64,000 bases of DNA from Arthrobacter sp. APC 3897 (GTDB lineage Bacteria; Actinomycetota; Actinomycetes; Actinomycetales; Micrococcaceae). The position numbers and the translations under genes are program-made. The DNA lies in assembly GCF_030407495.1 (NCBI RefSeq), contig NZ_JASDDG010000020.1, positions 18,492 to 82,491 on the forward strand. Direction: 5' to 3'. Positions 55,604 to 62,828 of the stretch are shown one piece after another; within the stretch, counting starts at the first letter, position 1; every line of letters begins with the position of its first letter. The notes below the pieces were generated by a model. It made no database searches. It worked only from the letters and a program-made list of their open reading frames with translations, and was not told the origin of the DNA.

Positions 55604-56347
55604 CCCGGACTCCTGCTGCGGCAGCGGACGGGACACCATCCACGCCAGCCACAGCCCGAGGGCATACAGCGGAACCCCCATGGCCAGGCGCATGGTGCCC
55701 AGCGCCCCCACGTTGTCCGCCAGGTACAGGGGAAGCTGGACGCCAAGGCGAAGAGCGAATACTGCAATGATGATCCAGGTGGCCAGCGCGTAGGCCCGGA
55801 TCCGCTTCCGGCTCGCCCGCCATTCCAGGTTCTCACCGCGGATAAAACCGAACAGGAGCCCGGCCACCGGCCAGCGGACGGCAATCGAAACGGCAAACGC
55901 CACTATGTACGCGGCGTTGACGAAAAAGCCGGGCAGGAAGAATTCCGTCCCGCTGCCGCTGCGCAGGGCGAAGACGGCGCAGATGATGACGCCGACCACC
56001 CCGGTCAGTGACTGCATCAGCGGACGTTTCTGCACCAGATTCGCCACTGAGAAGACTGCGGCAGAGGCTACCGCCGCGGCGAGCGACAAGTACAGCTCCG
56101 ACGTCAGCGTGAAAAGCAGCGTAAAGAGCAGGCCGGGAACAATGGCCTCCGCGAGACCGCGTACCCCGCCAACGGACTTGAGCACATCAATCTGGCCGTC
56201 GTCTCCGCGCTCCACTCCCGCCTTGGCCGCGTAGGCACCGGCGACGTCCCCGAGCGTCGGCTGCTGGTCCCCGCCCGAAGGGCTTCCGCCGGCAGAGTCC
56301 GCCGGCCGGCGGTATTCGGGCTGGTTGCTGCCGGGTCGCTCAGTCAT
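55589..56347 (-). CDS. DUF3159 family membrane protein
   Basis: 252 residues. A soluble N-terminal stretch (about 65 residues, ending GVRGLAEAIVP) precedes five or six membrane helices. The order DUF3159, OB-fold, DUF3710, dut downstream of the TrkA pair matches a conserved actinobacterial neighbourhood. Function unknown; some relatives have been described as intracellular septation A-like. Its start overlaps the OB-fold gene's stop by 4 nt. The stop codon arises inside a 14-bp tandem repeat, so C-terminal length could vary between strains. Confidence 0.85.
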   Translation of the reverse strand: MTERPGSNQPEYRRPADSAGGSPSGGDQQPTLGDVAGAYAAKAGVERGDDGQIDVLKSVGGVRGLAEAIVPGLLFTLLFTLTSELYLSLAAAVASAAVFSVANLVQKRPLMQSLTGVVGVIICAVFALRSGSGTEFFLPGFFVNAAYIVAFAVSIAVRWPVAGLLFGFIRGENLEWRASRKRIRAYALATWIIIAVFALRLGVQLPLYLADNVGALGTMRLAMGVPLYALGLWLAWMVSRPLPQQESGAQPG

Positions 56348-56700
56348 GTTTCGTTCTCCGGACGTCCGATGATTTCATAACGGGGGTTGTAGATGGTGGG
56401 ATAGCTTCCCACGGTGCTGACCATGCCTTCAAATGCCAGCTGGGTGCCGGCTTCCACTCCGGGCAAACGCCGTTGGCCAATCCAGACCAGCCGGACCCGC
56501 GCACGCGGTTTGCGGGACGCCGGATCACGGTACACGGCATCGCGGTCCTCCACCATGGCGGTGAAGCACGGCGGCTCCGTCGCCGGCACCACGGTGATGG
56601 ACTCCACGTACCCTCCGCTGTACACCCGGCCCCGGGCAGGCAGGGAACTGACGGGAACCGGATCCTGGCTGCCGGGAAGTGCGGGCTGCTCGGTGGGCAT
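56344..56700 (-). CDS. OB-fold nucleic-acid-binding protein
   Basis: 118 residues. The central and C-terminal parts (about 48-115) form five short beta strands including RVRLVWIGQRRLPGVE and LAFEGMVSTVGSYPTIYNPRYEII, the pattern of the small OB-fold proteins found between DUF3159 and DUF3710 genes in Actinobacteria. The N-terminus is Pro/Ser-rich. It overlaps DUF3159 by 4 nt and lies 3 nt after DUF3710. A role in DNA or RNA binding is inferred from the fold. Confidence 0.8.
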   Translation of the reverse strand: MPTEQPALPGSQDPVPVSSLPARGRVYSGGYVESITVVPATEPPCFTAMVEDRDAVYRDPASRKPRARVRLVWIGQRRLPGVEAGTQLAFEGMVSTVGSYPTIYNPRYEIIGRPENET

Positions 56701-56703
56701 CGG

Positions 56704-57423
56704 TCAGCCGATGGTCGTGATTTCCGGGCCGCGTTCCGGCGGGCCCGGCTTGACCGGCGCGGCGGGCCGGGGCAGGGGCGAGGCATCACGGGGCAAACGC
56801 AGCTGCAGCAGGTCCCGCGGCGGAAGCGGCTGTTCACCGCGGACCACGACGACGTTGCGGAAAACTTCTTCCAGCGGACCCGCCTGCTGCGGGTCAAGGG
56901 CGGCAGGGCCGCCGAAGACACCGCGCAGGAACCAGCGCGGCCCGTCCACGCCGACAAACCGGGCGACCCGGAACCCCTTGGATCCGTCCTGCGTCTGGGC
57001 CGGAACCTTCGCCAGGAGTTCGGTGCCGAAGACACCGTTGAGCTCATCCACCGTGCCGCCCTGCGAACCCACGGATTTGCCGATCTGGCCGCGGATGTCA
57101 TCCCAGAGAGTCTCTGAGCGGGGTGCCGCAAAAGCCTGCAGCTGCAGGCTTGAGCCGTTGAGGTCAAGGGTCACCGCAACCACGCGCTGGGTCTTCTCTT
57201 CAACCTCCAGGCGGAGCTGCAGCCCCTGGGCTGCCGCTATGCGCAGCGCACCCAAATCGATATAGCCGTCCTCGGACGGCTTGTCGCTGACGTCCCACGG
57301 TCCCGTGGCCGCTTCGGAGCCGGCTGCAGCGTCGGCGCCTTCATCGGCGATGTCCCGCCCCTGCTCTTCCTGATCCTGCTTGGCTTGATCCTGCTTGTTC
57401 TTCTTCAGTCGCCCAAATGCCAT
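56704..57423 (-). CDS. DUF3710 family protein
   Basis: 239 residues. A charged, low-complexity N-terminus (KKNKQDQAKQDQEEQGRD) leads into a conserved alpha/beta domain of about 180 residues beginning near DGYIDLGALRI and containing FVGVDGPRWFLRGVFGG. This arrangement is typical of actinobacterial DUF3710 proteins encoded next to dut. No enzymatic motif is visible. It is followed within 3 nt by the OB-fold gene. Confidence 0.86.
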   Translation of the reverse strand: MAFGRLKKNKQDQAKQDQEEQGRDIADEGADAAAGSEAATGPWDVSDKPSEDGYIDLGALRIAAAQGLQLRLEVEEKTQRVVAVTLDLNGSSLQLQAFAAPRSETLWDDIRGQIGKSVGSQGGTVDELNGVFGTELLAKVPAQTQDGSKGFRVARFVGVDGPRWFLRGVFGGPAALDPQQAGPLEEVFRNVVVVRGEQPLPPRDLLQLRLPRDASPLPRPAAPVKPGPPERGPEITTIG

Positions 57424-57480
57424 GACCGGGTTCCTCTCTCTTGTAGGAGGCCGTACGCTGCCGGCCCCGGGACAGCCGCT

Positions 57481-57969
57481 CTAGGCAGGCAGTGATGCAA
57501 AGCCGCCGGTGGAACCGAATCCGCCGGTGCCGCGAACGGATTCGGACAGTTCGTCGACCAGTTCAAAAGCTGCAGTCTCCACCCGCTGAATCACCATCTG
57601 CGCGATCCTGTCGCCCCGCTTCAGGGTAATGGGGCTGGTGGTGTCGGTGTTCAGGAGCGTGACACTGATCTCGCCCCGGTAGCCGGCGTCGACGGTGCCG
57701 GGAGCATTCACGACAGTGAGGCCGTGTTTGGTGGCCAATCCCGAACGGGGATGGATAAAGGCCGCATAGCCGAACGGAAGTGCCAGGGCCACGCCGGTGG
57801 GAACAAGTTTCCGCTCCCCGGGTGCCAGGACAAAGTCCACCCGGGTCCTGAGGTCCGCGCCCGCATCGCCCGGATGGGCGTACGACGGCGGTTCCAGTCC
57901 GTCGTCGAGCATTTTCAGCTGCACGGTCATGGTGGGGCCTGCTTCAAGCACCGGTGTCTCCGACTTCAT
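57481..57969 (-). CDS. dut: dUTP diphosphatase
   Basis: 162 residues with all five trimeric dUTPase motifs: DAGADLRT, HPRSGLATKHG, NAPGTVDAGYRGEI, KRGDRIAQMVIQ and the C-terminal RGTGGFGSTG lid. It hydrolyses dUTP to dUMP and pyrophosphate, keeping uracil out of DNA. The start at 57969 lacks a ribosome-binding site; an internal ATG at 57930 (149 residues, preceded by AGCAGG) may be the true start. It heads the minus-strand run with DUF3710, OB-fold and DUF3159. Confidence 0.95.
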   Translation of the reverse strand: MKSETPVLEAGPTMTVQLKMLDDGLEPPSYAHPGDAGADLRTRVDFVLAPGERKLVPTGVALALPFGYAAFIHPRSGLATKHGLTVVNAPGTVDAGYRGEISVTLLNTDTTSPITLKRGDRIAQMVIQRVETAAFELVDELSESVRGTGGFGSTGGFASLPA

Positions 57970-58156
57970 TGAGGTGTGGCCCGCGTCCCGGTCAGGTCCG
58001 CGTGGCTGCGTTCTTCAGCACTGCCCCGGAAGCTCCCGGGGAATACCGCACCTCACTTTAGCGCGTTTTCCTGACGCTTCTCCGAACGCGGCGGAACGGC
58101 ATTTCCCTGCCGGGCGCCAAGATGAAATGAGGGAACAAAGATGCCAAAGTGGAGGT

Positions 58157-58621
58157 ATGTCATCCCCTTCTGCCCAGACTCCCCCCAGCACTGTTCTCTA
58201 TTCGGAACGGCTCCTCCCCTCCTTCTGGATTTGGGTGATGGTACTGGGCGTCTCAGCATCAAGCATCCTGGTCTTCGTACCCATCAGCCTGGCAACCGGT
58301 ATCATTGCCGCCGTCGTCGTGTTCGTGATCCTGACGGTTTTGCTTCTCCTCAGCACCCCGACCATCCGGGTGACCGCGGAGACCCTGCAGGTCGGCAAGG
58401 CGGAAATCGAGCGGATCCATATCGGAAACGTGGAGGGCTTCCGCGGGGATGACGCCACCTATCAGCGCGGCCGCGGCCTGAACGCCACCGCGTACATGTG
58501 CATCCGCGGCTGGATTTCACCGGTGGTCAAAATTGAAATCACCGACCCCGCCGACCGCACGCCGTACTGGCTTACGTCCACCCGTCACCCCGAGGATCTG
58601 GTCCGCGCGCTGAACAGCTAG
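58157..58621 (+). CDS. DUF3093 family membrane protein
   Basis: 154 residues from the ATG at 58157; an in-frame ATG at 58127 would add ten residues, and GGAGG just before 58157 is unusually close. Two adjacent membrane helices (about 22-42 and 45-66) are followed by a compact beta domain with RIHIGNVEGFRG and YWLTSTRHPEDLVRAL, typical of DUF3093. The gene commonly lies between dut and the DUF4193 gene, as here. Function unknown. A small GCCTC/GAGGC hairpin separates it from the convergent DUF4193 gene. Confidence 0.83.
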   Translation: MSSPSAQTPPSTVLYSERLLPSFWIWVMVLGVSASSILVFVPISLATGIIAAVVVFVILTVLLLLSTPTIRVTAETLQVGKAEIERIHIGNVEGFRGDDATYQRGRGLNATAYMCIRGWISPVVKIEITDPADRTPYWLTSTRHPEDLVRALNS

Positions 58622-58642
58622 CCTCTTGGCGAGGCCGCCGGC

Positions 58643-58945
58643 TCAGCCCTCACAGTCCGTGCAGTAGGCCAAGCCGTCCTTTTCCAGGGCTATCTGTGAC
58701 CTGTGCCGCACCAGGAAACAGGAGGCGCAGGTGAATTCATCCGCCTGCGGGGGCAGCACCCGCACCAGGAGCTCTTCGCCCGAGAGGTCCGCGCCCGGCA
58801 GCTCGAAGCTGTCCGCCGCCTCGGCCTCATCCTCATCCACCACCGCGGACTGCGTGGTCGCTGTGCGGCGCGTCTTCAGCTCTTCAATGGATTCCTCGCT
58901 GACGTCTTCTTCTGTCTTGCGCGGCGCATCGTAGTCTGTCGCCAT
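58643..58945 (-). CDS. DUF4193 family zinc-ribbon protein
   Basis: 100 residues from the ATG at 58945 (open sequence further upstream is not coding). The N-terminal half is acidic with VSEESIEELKTRRT. The C-terminus has two CxxC knuckles, FTCASCFLVRHRSQ and AYCTDCEG, forming a zinc ribbon. This family is widespread and conserved in Actinobacteria next to dut or sepH. Function unknown; the acidic body and ribbon suggest binding to the transcription or translation apparatus, which is inference. Confidence 0.9.
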   Translation of the reverse strand: MATDYDAPRKTEEDVSEESIEELKTRRTATTQSAVVDEDEAEAADSFELPGADLSGEELLVRVLPPQADEFTCASCFLVRHRSQIALEKDGLAYCTDCEG

Positions 58946-59258
58946 AATAAGTACTCTCACCATCCGGTCGAGTTGTTGTAGAAGATTCTTCCGAGCCCGT
59001 CCTGCCGGTTCGCCGCCGGCAGCTTGCAGGCTCTGACGTATCAACGCAACGTGGTTGCGTTTTGTGCCCGTAAACAGGAGATTTTTGCCCAGCTCAAAGC
59101 GAAAAACCACCATCGAGCCGTCCCGGTGCCTCCGGAAGTTCAAAAAAAGACCCTGCGGTGGGTGCCGATTCGCGCCACACCCCTGCAAACAGTAGGATTT
59201 CGCCCCTGCGGGTGGCATTGTTTCCAGAAGGAGTTGCTATCGGGTGGAGGATTGATTC
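58946..59258. other. 313-nt divergent intergenic region, DUF4193 / sepH
   Basis: No gene supported. It contains divergent promoters and a perfect palindrome AACGCAAC-GTG-GTTGCGTT at 59043-59061. GGAGG at 59246-59250 is the sepH ribosome-binding site. Confidence 0.6.
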
Positions 59259-60731
59259 ATGCAGGATCTGCGTCTCGTGGGTGTCCATGAGGGTGGCGAG
59301 CATCTGCTGCTCAGCGGCAAGGGCGGGGAAACCTTCCGGCTTCGCATGGATGAAGCACTGCGGGTAGCGGTTTCCCGTTCAGTGCACCGCCCCACAGCCC
59401 CGGTCGAGCGGCCCGAAGGCCCCGCAATGACTCCGCGTGACATCCAGGCACGAATCCGTTCCGGTGCCAGCGCCGAAGACGTCGCTGAGGTTTCCGGGCT
59501 GGACCTCGCCCGCATCCGCCGCTACGAGGGTCCGGTCCGCGCGGAGCGCGACTATGTTGCCCGGCAGGCACAGGCCGTTGAAGTCGCGGCCCCTCTCTCC
59601 GCCGCGCACGACGGATACCGCAGCACGTTCGGTGACAGTCCGGTCAGTCTCGGCGACATGGTCAGCCACCGGCTCAAGGCCTTCGGTGTGGACCCCGACA
59701 GCGTGGAATGGGACGCCTGGCGGCGCCCGGATTCCACCTGGGATGTCGTTGCCCGTTTTGATTTCGATGAAAAGTCCCGGATTTCCGTGGGCGAAGAACC
59801 GCCCGCCCGCTGGACCTTCAGCCCGCTGCGCAAGAGCGTGTCCAATGCCAACCGCTGGGCACAGCTGCTCAGTGAGCTGGAGCCCCTGGACTCCCCCCTG
59901 CCGTCGCGCAGGCTCACGGCTGTCGCGGACCGCGTCTTCGATTTCGAGGCCGTTCCGGCGCCCGGGGCTGATGATGCCGACGGAGCCGGCGACGAGGAGA
60001 CAGAGAACCTGCTGGAGGTCCTGCGCTCCCGCCGGGGGCAGCGTCTCGGAGCCGATGAAGACGGCGACGACGCCCTGGCGGCACTGTTGGCCAAGGGCAG
60101 CATTCCTGCAGCCCATCCGCGCGAGGGCGGCAATGAGCCGGATGACGCCTCTTCCAGCCATCCCCGCACGGGTCGCCTGACACTGGCCCCGGATGTTGCA
60201 GAAGCGGACGCGCCGGACCGTCCTGACTCGCTTCGCCTGACCAACGGCGCCAACTCCGATACCCGCGAAGTCAGCATCCTTGCCCGTCCCTTCCGCCGCC
60301 GCGGCGAGGCCGCCGCAGGAAGCGGCACCACCCCGCCTGCGGCCGCTTCCCCGGCGGAGACCAGCGCCGGTGCCGAAAAGTCATCGGTGTCCGCCAAGGC
60401 CGATGACACGGGAACCGAAACCACAACGCACCACCATGACGCCGCTGACGGTACCGTTGCCGGTGCTGCAGGTGCTTCCGCCGAACCAGACGCCCCTGCA
60501 AAGAACAGCAAGGCCGCTCCCGCCGCCCGCGGCAAGGGAAAAAATGCGGGCCGTAAAGGCGGCAGGACCGATTTCCCCTGGGATCGCATGGGTTCCGGCA
60601 CCGGCCGGACCGACGCCGCAGGAGCCTCTGAAACCGGCAAGGATGACGACGCAGACCGCCGTCCGCCCAAGCCAAAGCGCTCCTCGGTCCCCAGCTGGGA
60701 CGATATAGTCTTCGGCACCAAGGGCGATTAG
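59259..60731 (+). CDS. sepH: Septation protein SepH
   Basis: 490 residues. The N-terminal conserved domain (DUF3071, about 1-165) includes MQDLRLVGVHEGGEHLLL and a helix-turn-helix-like segment AMTPRDIQARIRSGASAEDV. A long disordered Ala/Pro/Glu-rich region and a short conserved C-terminal motif (SSVPSWDDIVFGTKGD) follow, as in Streptomyces SepH. SepH binds FtsZ and promotes Z-ring assembly. Its stop overlaps the stop of the convergent XRE gene by 4 nt. Confidence 0.94.
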   Translation: MQDLRLVGVHEGGEHLLLSGKGGETFRLRMDEALRVAVSRSVHRPTAPVERPEGPAMTPRDIQARIRSGASAEDVAEVSGLDLARIRRYEGPVRAERDYVARQAQAVEVAAPLSAAHDGYRSTFGDSPVSLGDMVSHRLKAFGVDPDSVEWDAWRRPDSTWDVVARFDFDEKSRISVGEEPPARWTFSPLRKSVSNANRWAQLLSELEPLDSPLPSRRLTAVADRVFDFEAVPAPGADDADGAGDEETENLLEVLRSRRGQRLGADEDGDDALAALLAKGSIPAAHPREGGNEPDDASSSHPRTGRLTLAPDVAEADAPDRPDSLRLTNGANSDTREVSILARPFRRRGEAAAGSGTTPPAAASPAETSAGAEKSSVSAKADDTGTETTTHHHDAADGTVAGAAGASAEPDAPAKNSKAAPAARGKGKNAGRKGGRTDFPWDRMGSGTGRTDAAGASETGKDDDADRRPPKPKRSSVPSWDDIVFGTKGD

Positions 60732-60979
60732 CCTTCATTTCCGGGGCGGGCCGGCTCCTCAGATGCCCGGGCCACGGTTGAAGAGCGGTCATCGGGGATA
60801 AACAGGTCCTCGATCGCGCTGCCGAAGAGTGCTGCGAGCCGGAAGGCCAACGGAAGGGACGGATCAAAGCGTCCGCGCTCAATCGAGATGACGGTTTGGC
60901 GCGAAACGCCAAGTTCATCGGCAAGCTGCTGTTGGGACCACCCGCGGTTCGAGCGGAATTCCCTCACTCTGTTGCGCAC
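60728..60979 (-). CDS. XRE-family small transcriptional regulator
   Basis: 83 residues from the GTG at 60979, one base after the upstream gene's stop and preceded by AAGGG. The helix-turn-helix covers about residues 15-36 (SQQQLADELGVSRQTVISIE), followed by ALFGSAIEDLFIPD, as in small YozG-type regulators. It is almost certainly co-translated with the membrane protein before it, a frequent two-gene pair. It likely represses its own operon through the CTTTACAT repeats. Its stop overlaps that of sepH on the other strand. Confidence 0.9.
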   Translation of the reverse strand: MRNRVREFRSNRGWSQQQLADELGVSRQTVISIERGRFDPSLPLAFRLAALFGSAIEDLFIPDDRSSTVARASEEPARPGNEG

Positions 60980-60980
60980 G

Positions 60981-61448
60981 TCAGCCCTTGCGCCGCTGCA
61001 GCAGATAACGCACCCCAAAGAGCACGGCGCACAGGATCAGCACGGCCGGCAGCACAAGCTTCAGGTTCACGGTAGTTTCTCCCGGCAGGAATGCGAGAAC
61101 TGTCCCCGCGACTCCGAGTATCAGGATGAGGTCGGTGAAGGAACGGGACGCCGCTTTGTCATACCAGCCAGCCTCAATCGAGTCATCCGGCCGTTCAACC
61201 GCACCCCTTATGGTGTTGCGGTCAACAATTGCCGCGTACACCAGCAGAGTTGCCGGCGACGTGAGGAAACACGCGAAGACCCAAAAGACGAGAACCGGAT
61301 GCGCCTCGGAGACGCCGGTGACCACGGCCAGCCATCCTCCGCAGCCTCCAAGAAGCAACCCGCAGGGCAGAGCCACCGCCATGGCCGGCACCCGGCCGGA
61401 ACCAAACCTCCCCTGTCCCCAGGTTGTCCGGCGCTGTTCCGTCTCCAT
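60981..61448 (-). CDS. Four-helix membrane protein paired with XRE regulator
   Basis: 155 residues from the ATG at 61448, preceded by GGAGAG. Four membrane helices at about 22-44, 52-74, 104-121 and 129-150. The loop between helices 2 and 3 is cytoplasmic and carries VERPDDSIEAGWYDKAASRS, a pattern I associate with membrane proteins encoded beside small XRE regulators. Function unknown; such pairs resemble stress- or stationary-phase-controlled envelope modules. It is the first gene of the operon. Confidence 0.8.
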   Translation of the reverse strand: METEQRRTTWGQGRFGSGRVPAMAVALPCGLLLGGCGGWLAVVTGVSEAHPVLVFWVFACFLTSPATLLVYAAIVDRNTIRGAVERPDDSIEAGWYDKAASRSFTDLILILGVAGTVLAFLPGETTVNLKLVLPAVLILCAVLFGVRYLLQRRKG

Positions 61449-61478
61449 CCCGCTCTCCACCCAACGATGTTTGACTCC

Positions 61479-61504
61479 CTTTACATATACAAGGTGCTTT
61501 ACAT
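61479..61504 (-). promoter_or_regulatory. CTTTACAT direct repeats before the XRE/membrane operon
   Basis: CTTTACAT at 61479-61486 and 61497-61504 (ATGTAAAG on the minus strand), 18 bp apart start to start, in an AT-rich patch of a GC-rich genome. They lie 31-56 nt upstream of the membrane-protein start and are probably binding sites of the operon's XRE regulator. Confidence 0.55.
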
Positions 61505-61582
61505 AGCGGAACTCGCCAAGGGCTCGGGTTCCCGAGGACCCGACGCAAGCAGGCCTTGCCGCTCCCCCAGGGGCAAGCAGGC

Positions 61583-61588
61583 TAGCCT
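61583..61588 (+). promoter_or_regulatory. Putative leaderless -10 box before the 12-residue leader frame
   Basis: TAGCCT, then 6 nt, then GTG at 61595, with no ribosome-binding site. Confidence 0.35.
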
Positions 61589-61594
61589 TGCGGC

Positions 61595-61633
61595 GTGAAT
61601 CCTGGCGCCCGTGACGGCGCCGAAAAGCAGTGA
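61595..61633 (+). CDS. Possible 12-residue leader peptide
   Basis: A GTG at 61595 opens a 12-codon frame (MNPGARDGAEKQ) ending in TGA at 61631-61633. The stop overlaps the GTG of the next frame by GTGA. The GTG lies 6 nt after a TAGCCT box, as in leaderless genes here. It may be a translation-coupling leader or simply the remnant of a frameshifted N-terminus. Confidence 0.3.
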   Translation: MNPGARDGAEKQ

Positions 61634-61875
61634 CCAACCCAGCCGGCACCCTGCTTGCGGTCGAGTTGTCTACGATCGCTGCTCGCCATGGCTCCGGATC
61701 CTCTGCCGAACCGCCTCCGAGCACCGAAGATCAGGCTGTCCCGCAGCGGTTCGACCCGCGCGACCTTTCAGGCGGAACACCGGACGAATCATGGGGCACG
61801 GGCACCCGTGTCCCTGGCCCGGTCATCCGTTCCCAGGAAATGCATCACCTCACCGAAGCCGGCGCACAGGGCTGA
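61630..61875 (+). CDS. Hypothetical protein (81 aa)
   Basis: 81 residues from a GTG at 61630. The N-terminus (TLLAVELSTIAARHG) could be a short helix; the rest is Pro/Gly/Asp-rich and looks disordered. No family is recognised. Codon third positions are GC-rich but competing frames are also open, so coding status is uncertain. The best argument for it is the GTGA overlap with the 12-residue frame that follows a plausible leaderless promoter. Confidence 0.38.
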   Translation: MTNPAGTLLAVELSTIAARHGSGSSAEPPPSTEDQAVPQRFDPRDLSGGTPDESWGTGTRVPGPVIRSQEMHHLTEAGAQG

Positions 61876-62069
61876 CGGCTTCTCCGCGCCCTGCACGGAG
61901 AGCAGGTGCTGGAGCGCGACAGCCGGAGCCGGGAAGTTAAAGGGGTTTCAGTTCTCTCAGCCCGTCCACAGCCGTCCCCCAAGAGGAGCAGGGCCGCTGC
62001 AGCTATGCGTCTTCCGGACTGCTTCTATATCCGTCCGCGACCCAGCTGACGCTCCCGGCCTCCGGGCCG

Positions 62070-62825
62070 CTAGGAGAATCGCGGATGCACCGCGCACACA
62101 TCCAGATCCTCCGGCGCCTCAACGGCCGCTTCGGAAATGGCCTGGGCCTTGTGAGCAGTGACCCGGCGCATGTAATGCCTGCGGCACAGGGTCTCATAAC
62201 CCACCACCGGCACGGTTTCCACCGCGTCGGCAGCAAAAAGCGGCTCCTCCGTGACTGCGGAGACGGCCCCGGGCACTCCCGCTGCAGGAGCATGCTTGCC
62301 GACGTCGCCCACCACCACCTGGTCGCCTTCCACCACCATGACTCCGTCCACGGTGCGGGCATTGTGGGTGGCCCTGCGACCGCACCAGCACAGGGCCCGC
62401 ACCTGCAGCACTTCCATTCGGTCGGCCAATTCGATCAGGCGCTGGGATCCGGGAAAAAGACGGGTTCGGAAATCCGACGTGATGCCGAAGGCAAAAACAT
62501 CCACACACAGCTCATCCACCACACGCGCCAACTGCTCCACCTGGTCCGCGGAATAGAACTGAGCTTCATCGCAGATAAGGTAATCCACCGCCAGTCCGCT
62601 TCGCCGGCGGACTGACACCTCGTTCCAGAAATCCGTACTGTCCGTGACTTCCACCGCCGGGGTGCGCAGTCCCAGCCGCGAAGAAATCATGGAATCCCCC
62701 GCACGGTCGTTGCGGCTGAAGAGAATTCCGCCGCGGCCTCGGGCACTGTGGTTATAGTCCATCTGCAGGGCAAGCGTGGATTTGCCGCAGTCCATGGTCC
62801 CGGAAAAGAAAACTAGCTCGGCCAC
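62070..62825 (-). CDS. tdk: Thymidine kinase, type II
   Basis: 251 residues from a GTG start; the ribosome-binding site GGGAGAAAGAAG lies in the end of the upstream gene. P-loop SGTMDCGKSTLA at the N-terminus, Walker B LICDEAQFYSADQV, and zinc ligands in ALCWCGRRATHNAR and ETLCRRHYMR. It is longer than most type II enzymes (~190-220) owing to a C-terminal extension. It phosphorylates thymidine for salvage. It follows the phosphodiesterase gene by 3 nt and should be co-transcribed with it. Confidence 0.95.
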   Translation of the reverse strand: MAELVFFSGTMDCGKSTLALQMDYNHSARGRGGILFSRNDRAGDSMISSRLGLRTPAVEVTDSTDFWNEVSVRRRSGLAVDYLICDEAQFYSADQVEQLARVVDELCVDVFAFGITSDFRTRLFPGSQRLIELADRMEVLQVRALCWCGRRATHNARTVDGVMVVEGDQVVVGDVGKHAPAAGVPGAVSAVTEEPLFAADAVETVPVVGYETLCRRHYMRRVTAHKAQAISEAAVEAPEDLDVCAVHPRFS

Positions 62826-62828
62826 GGT

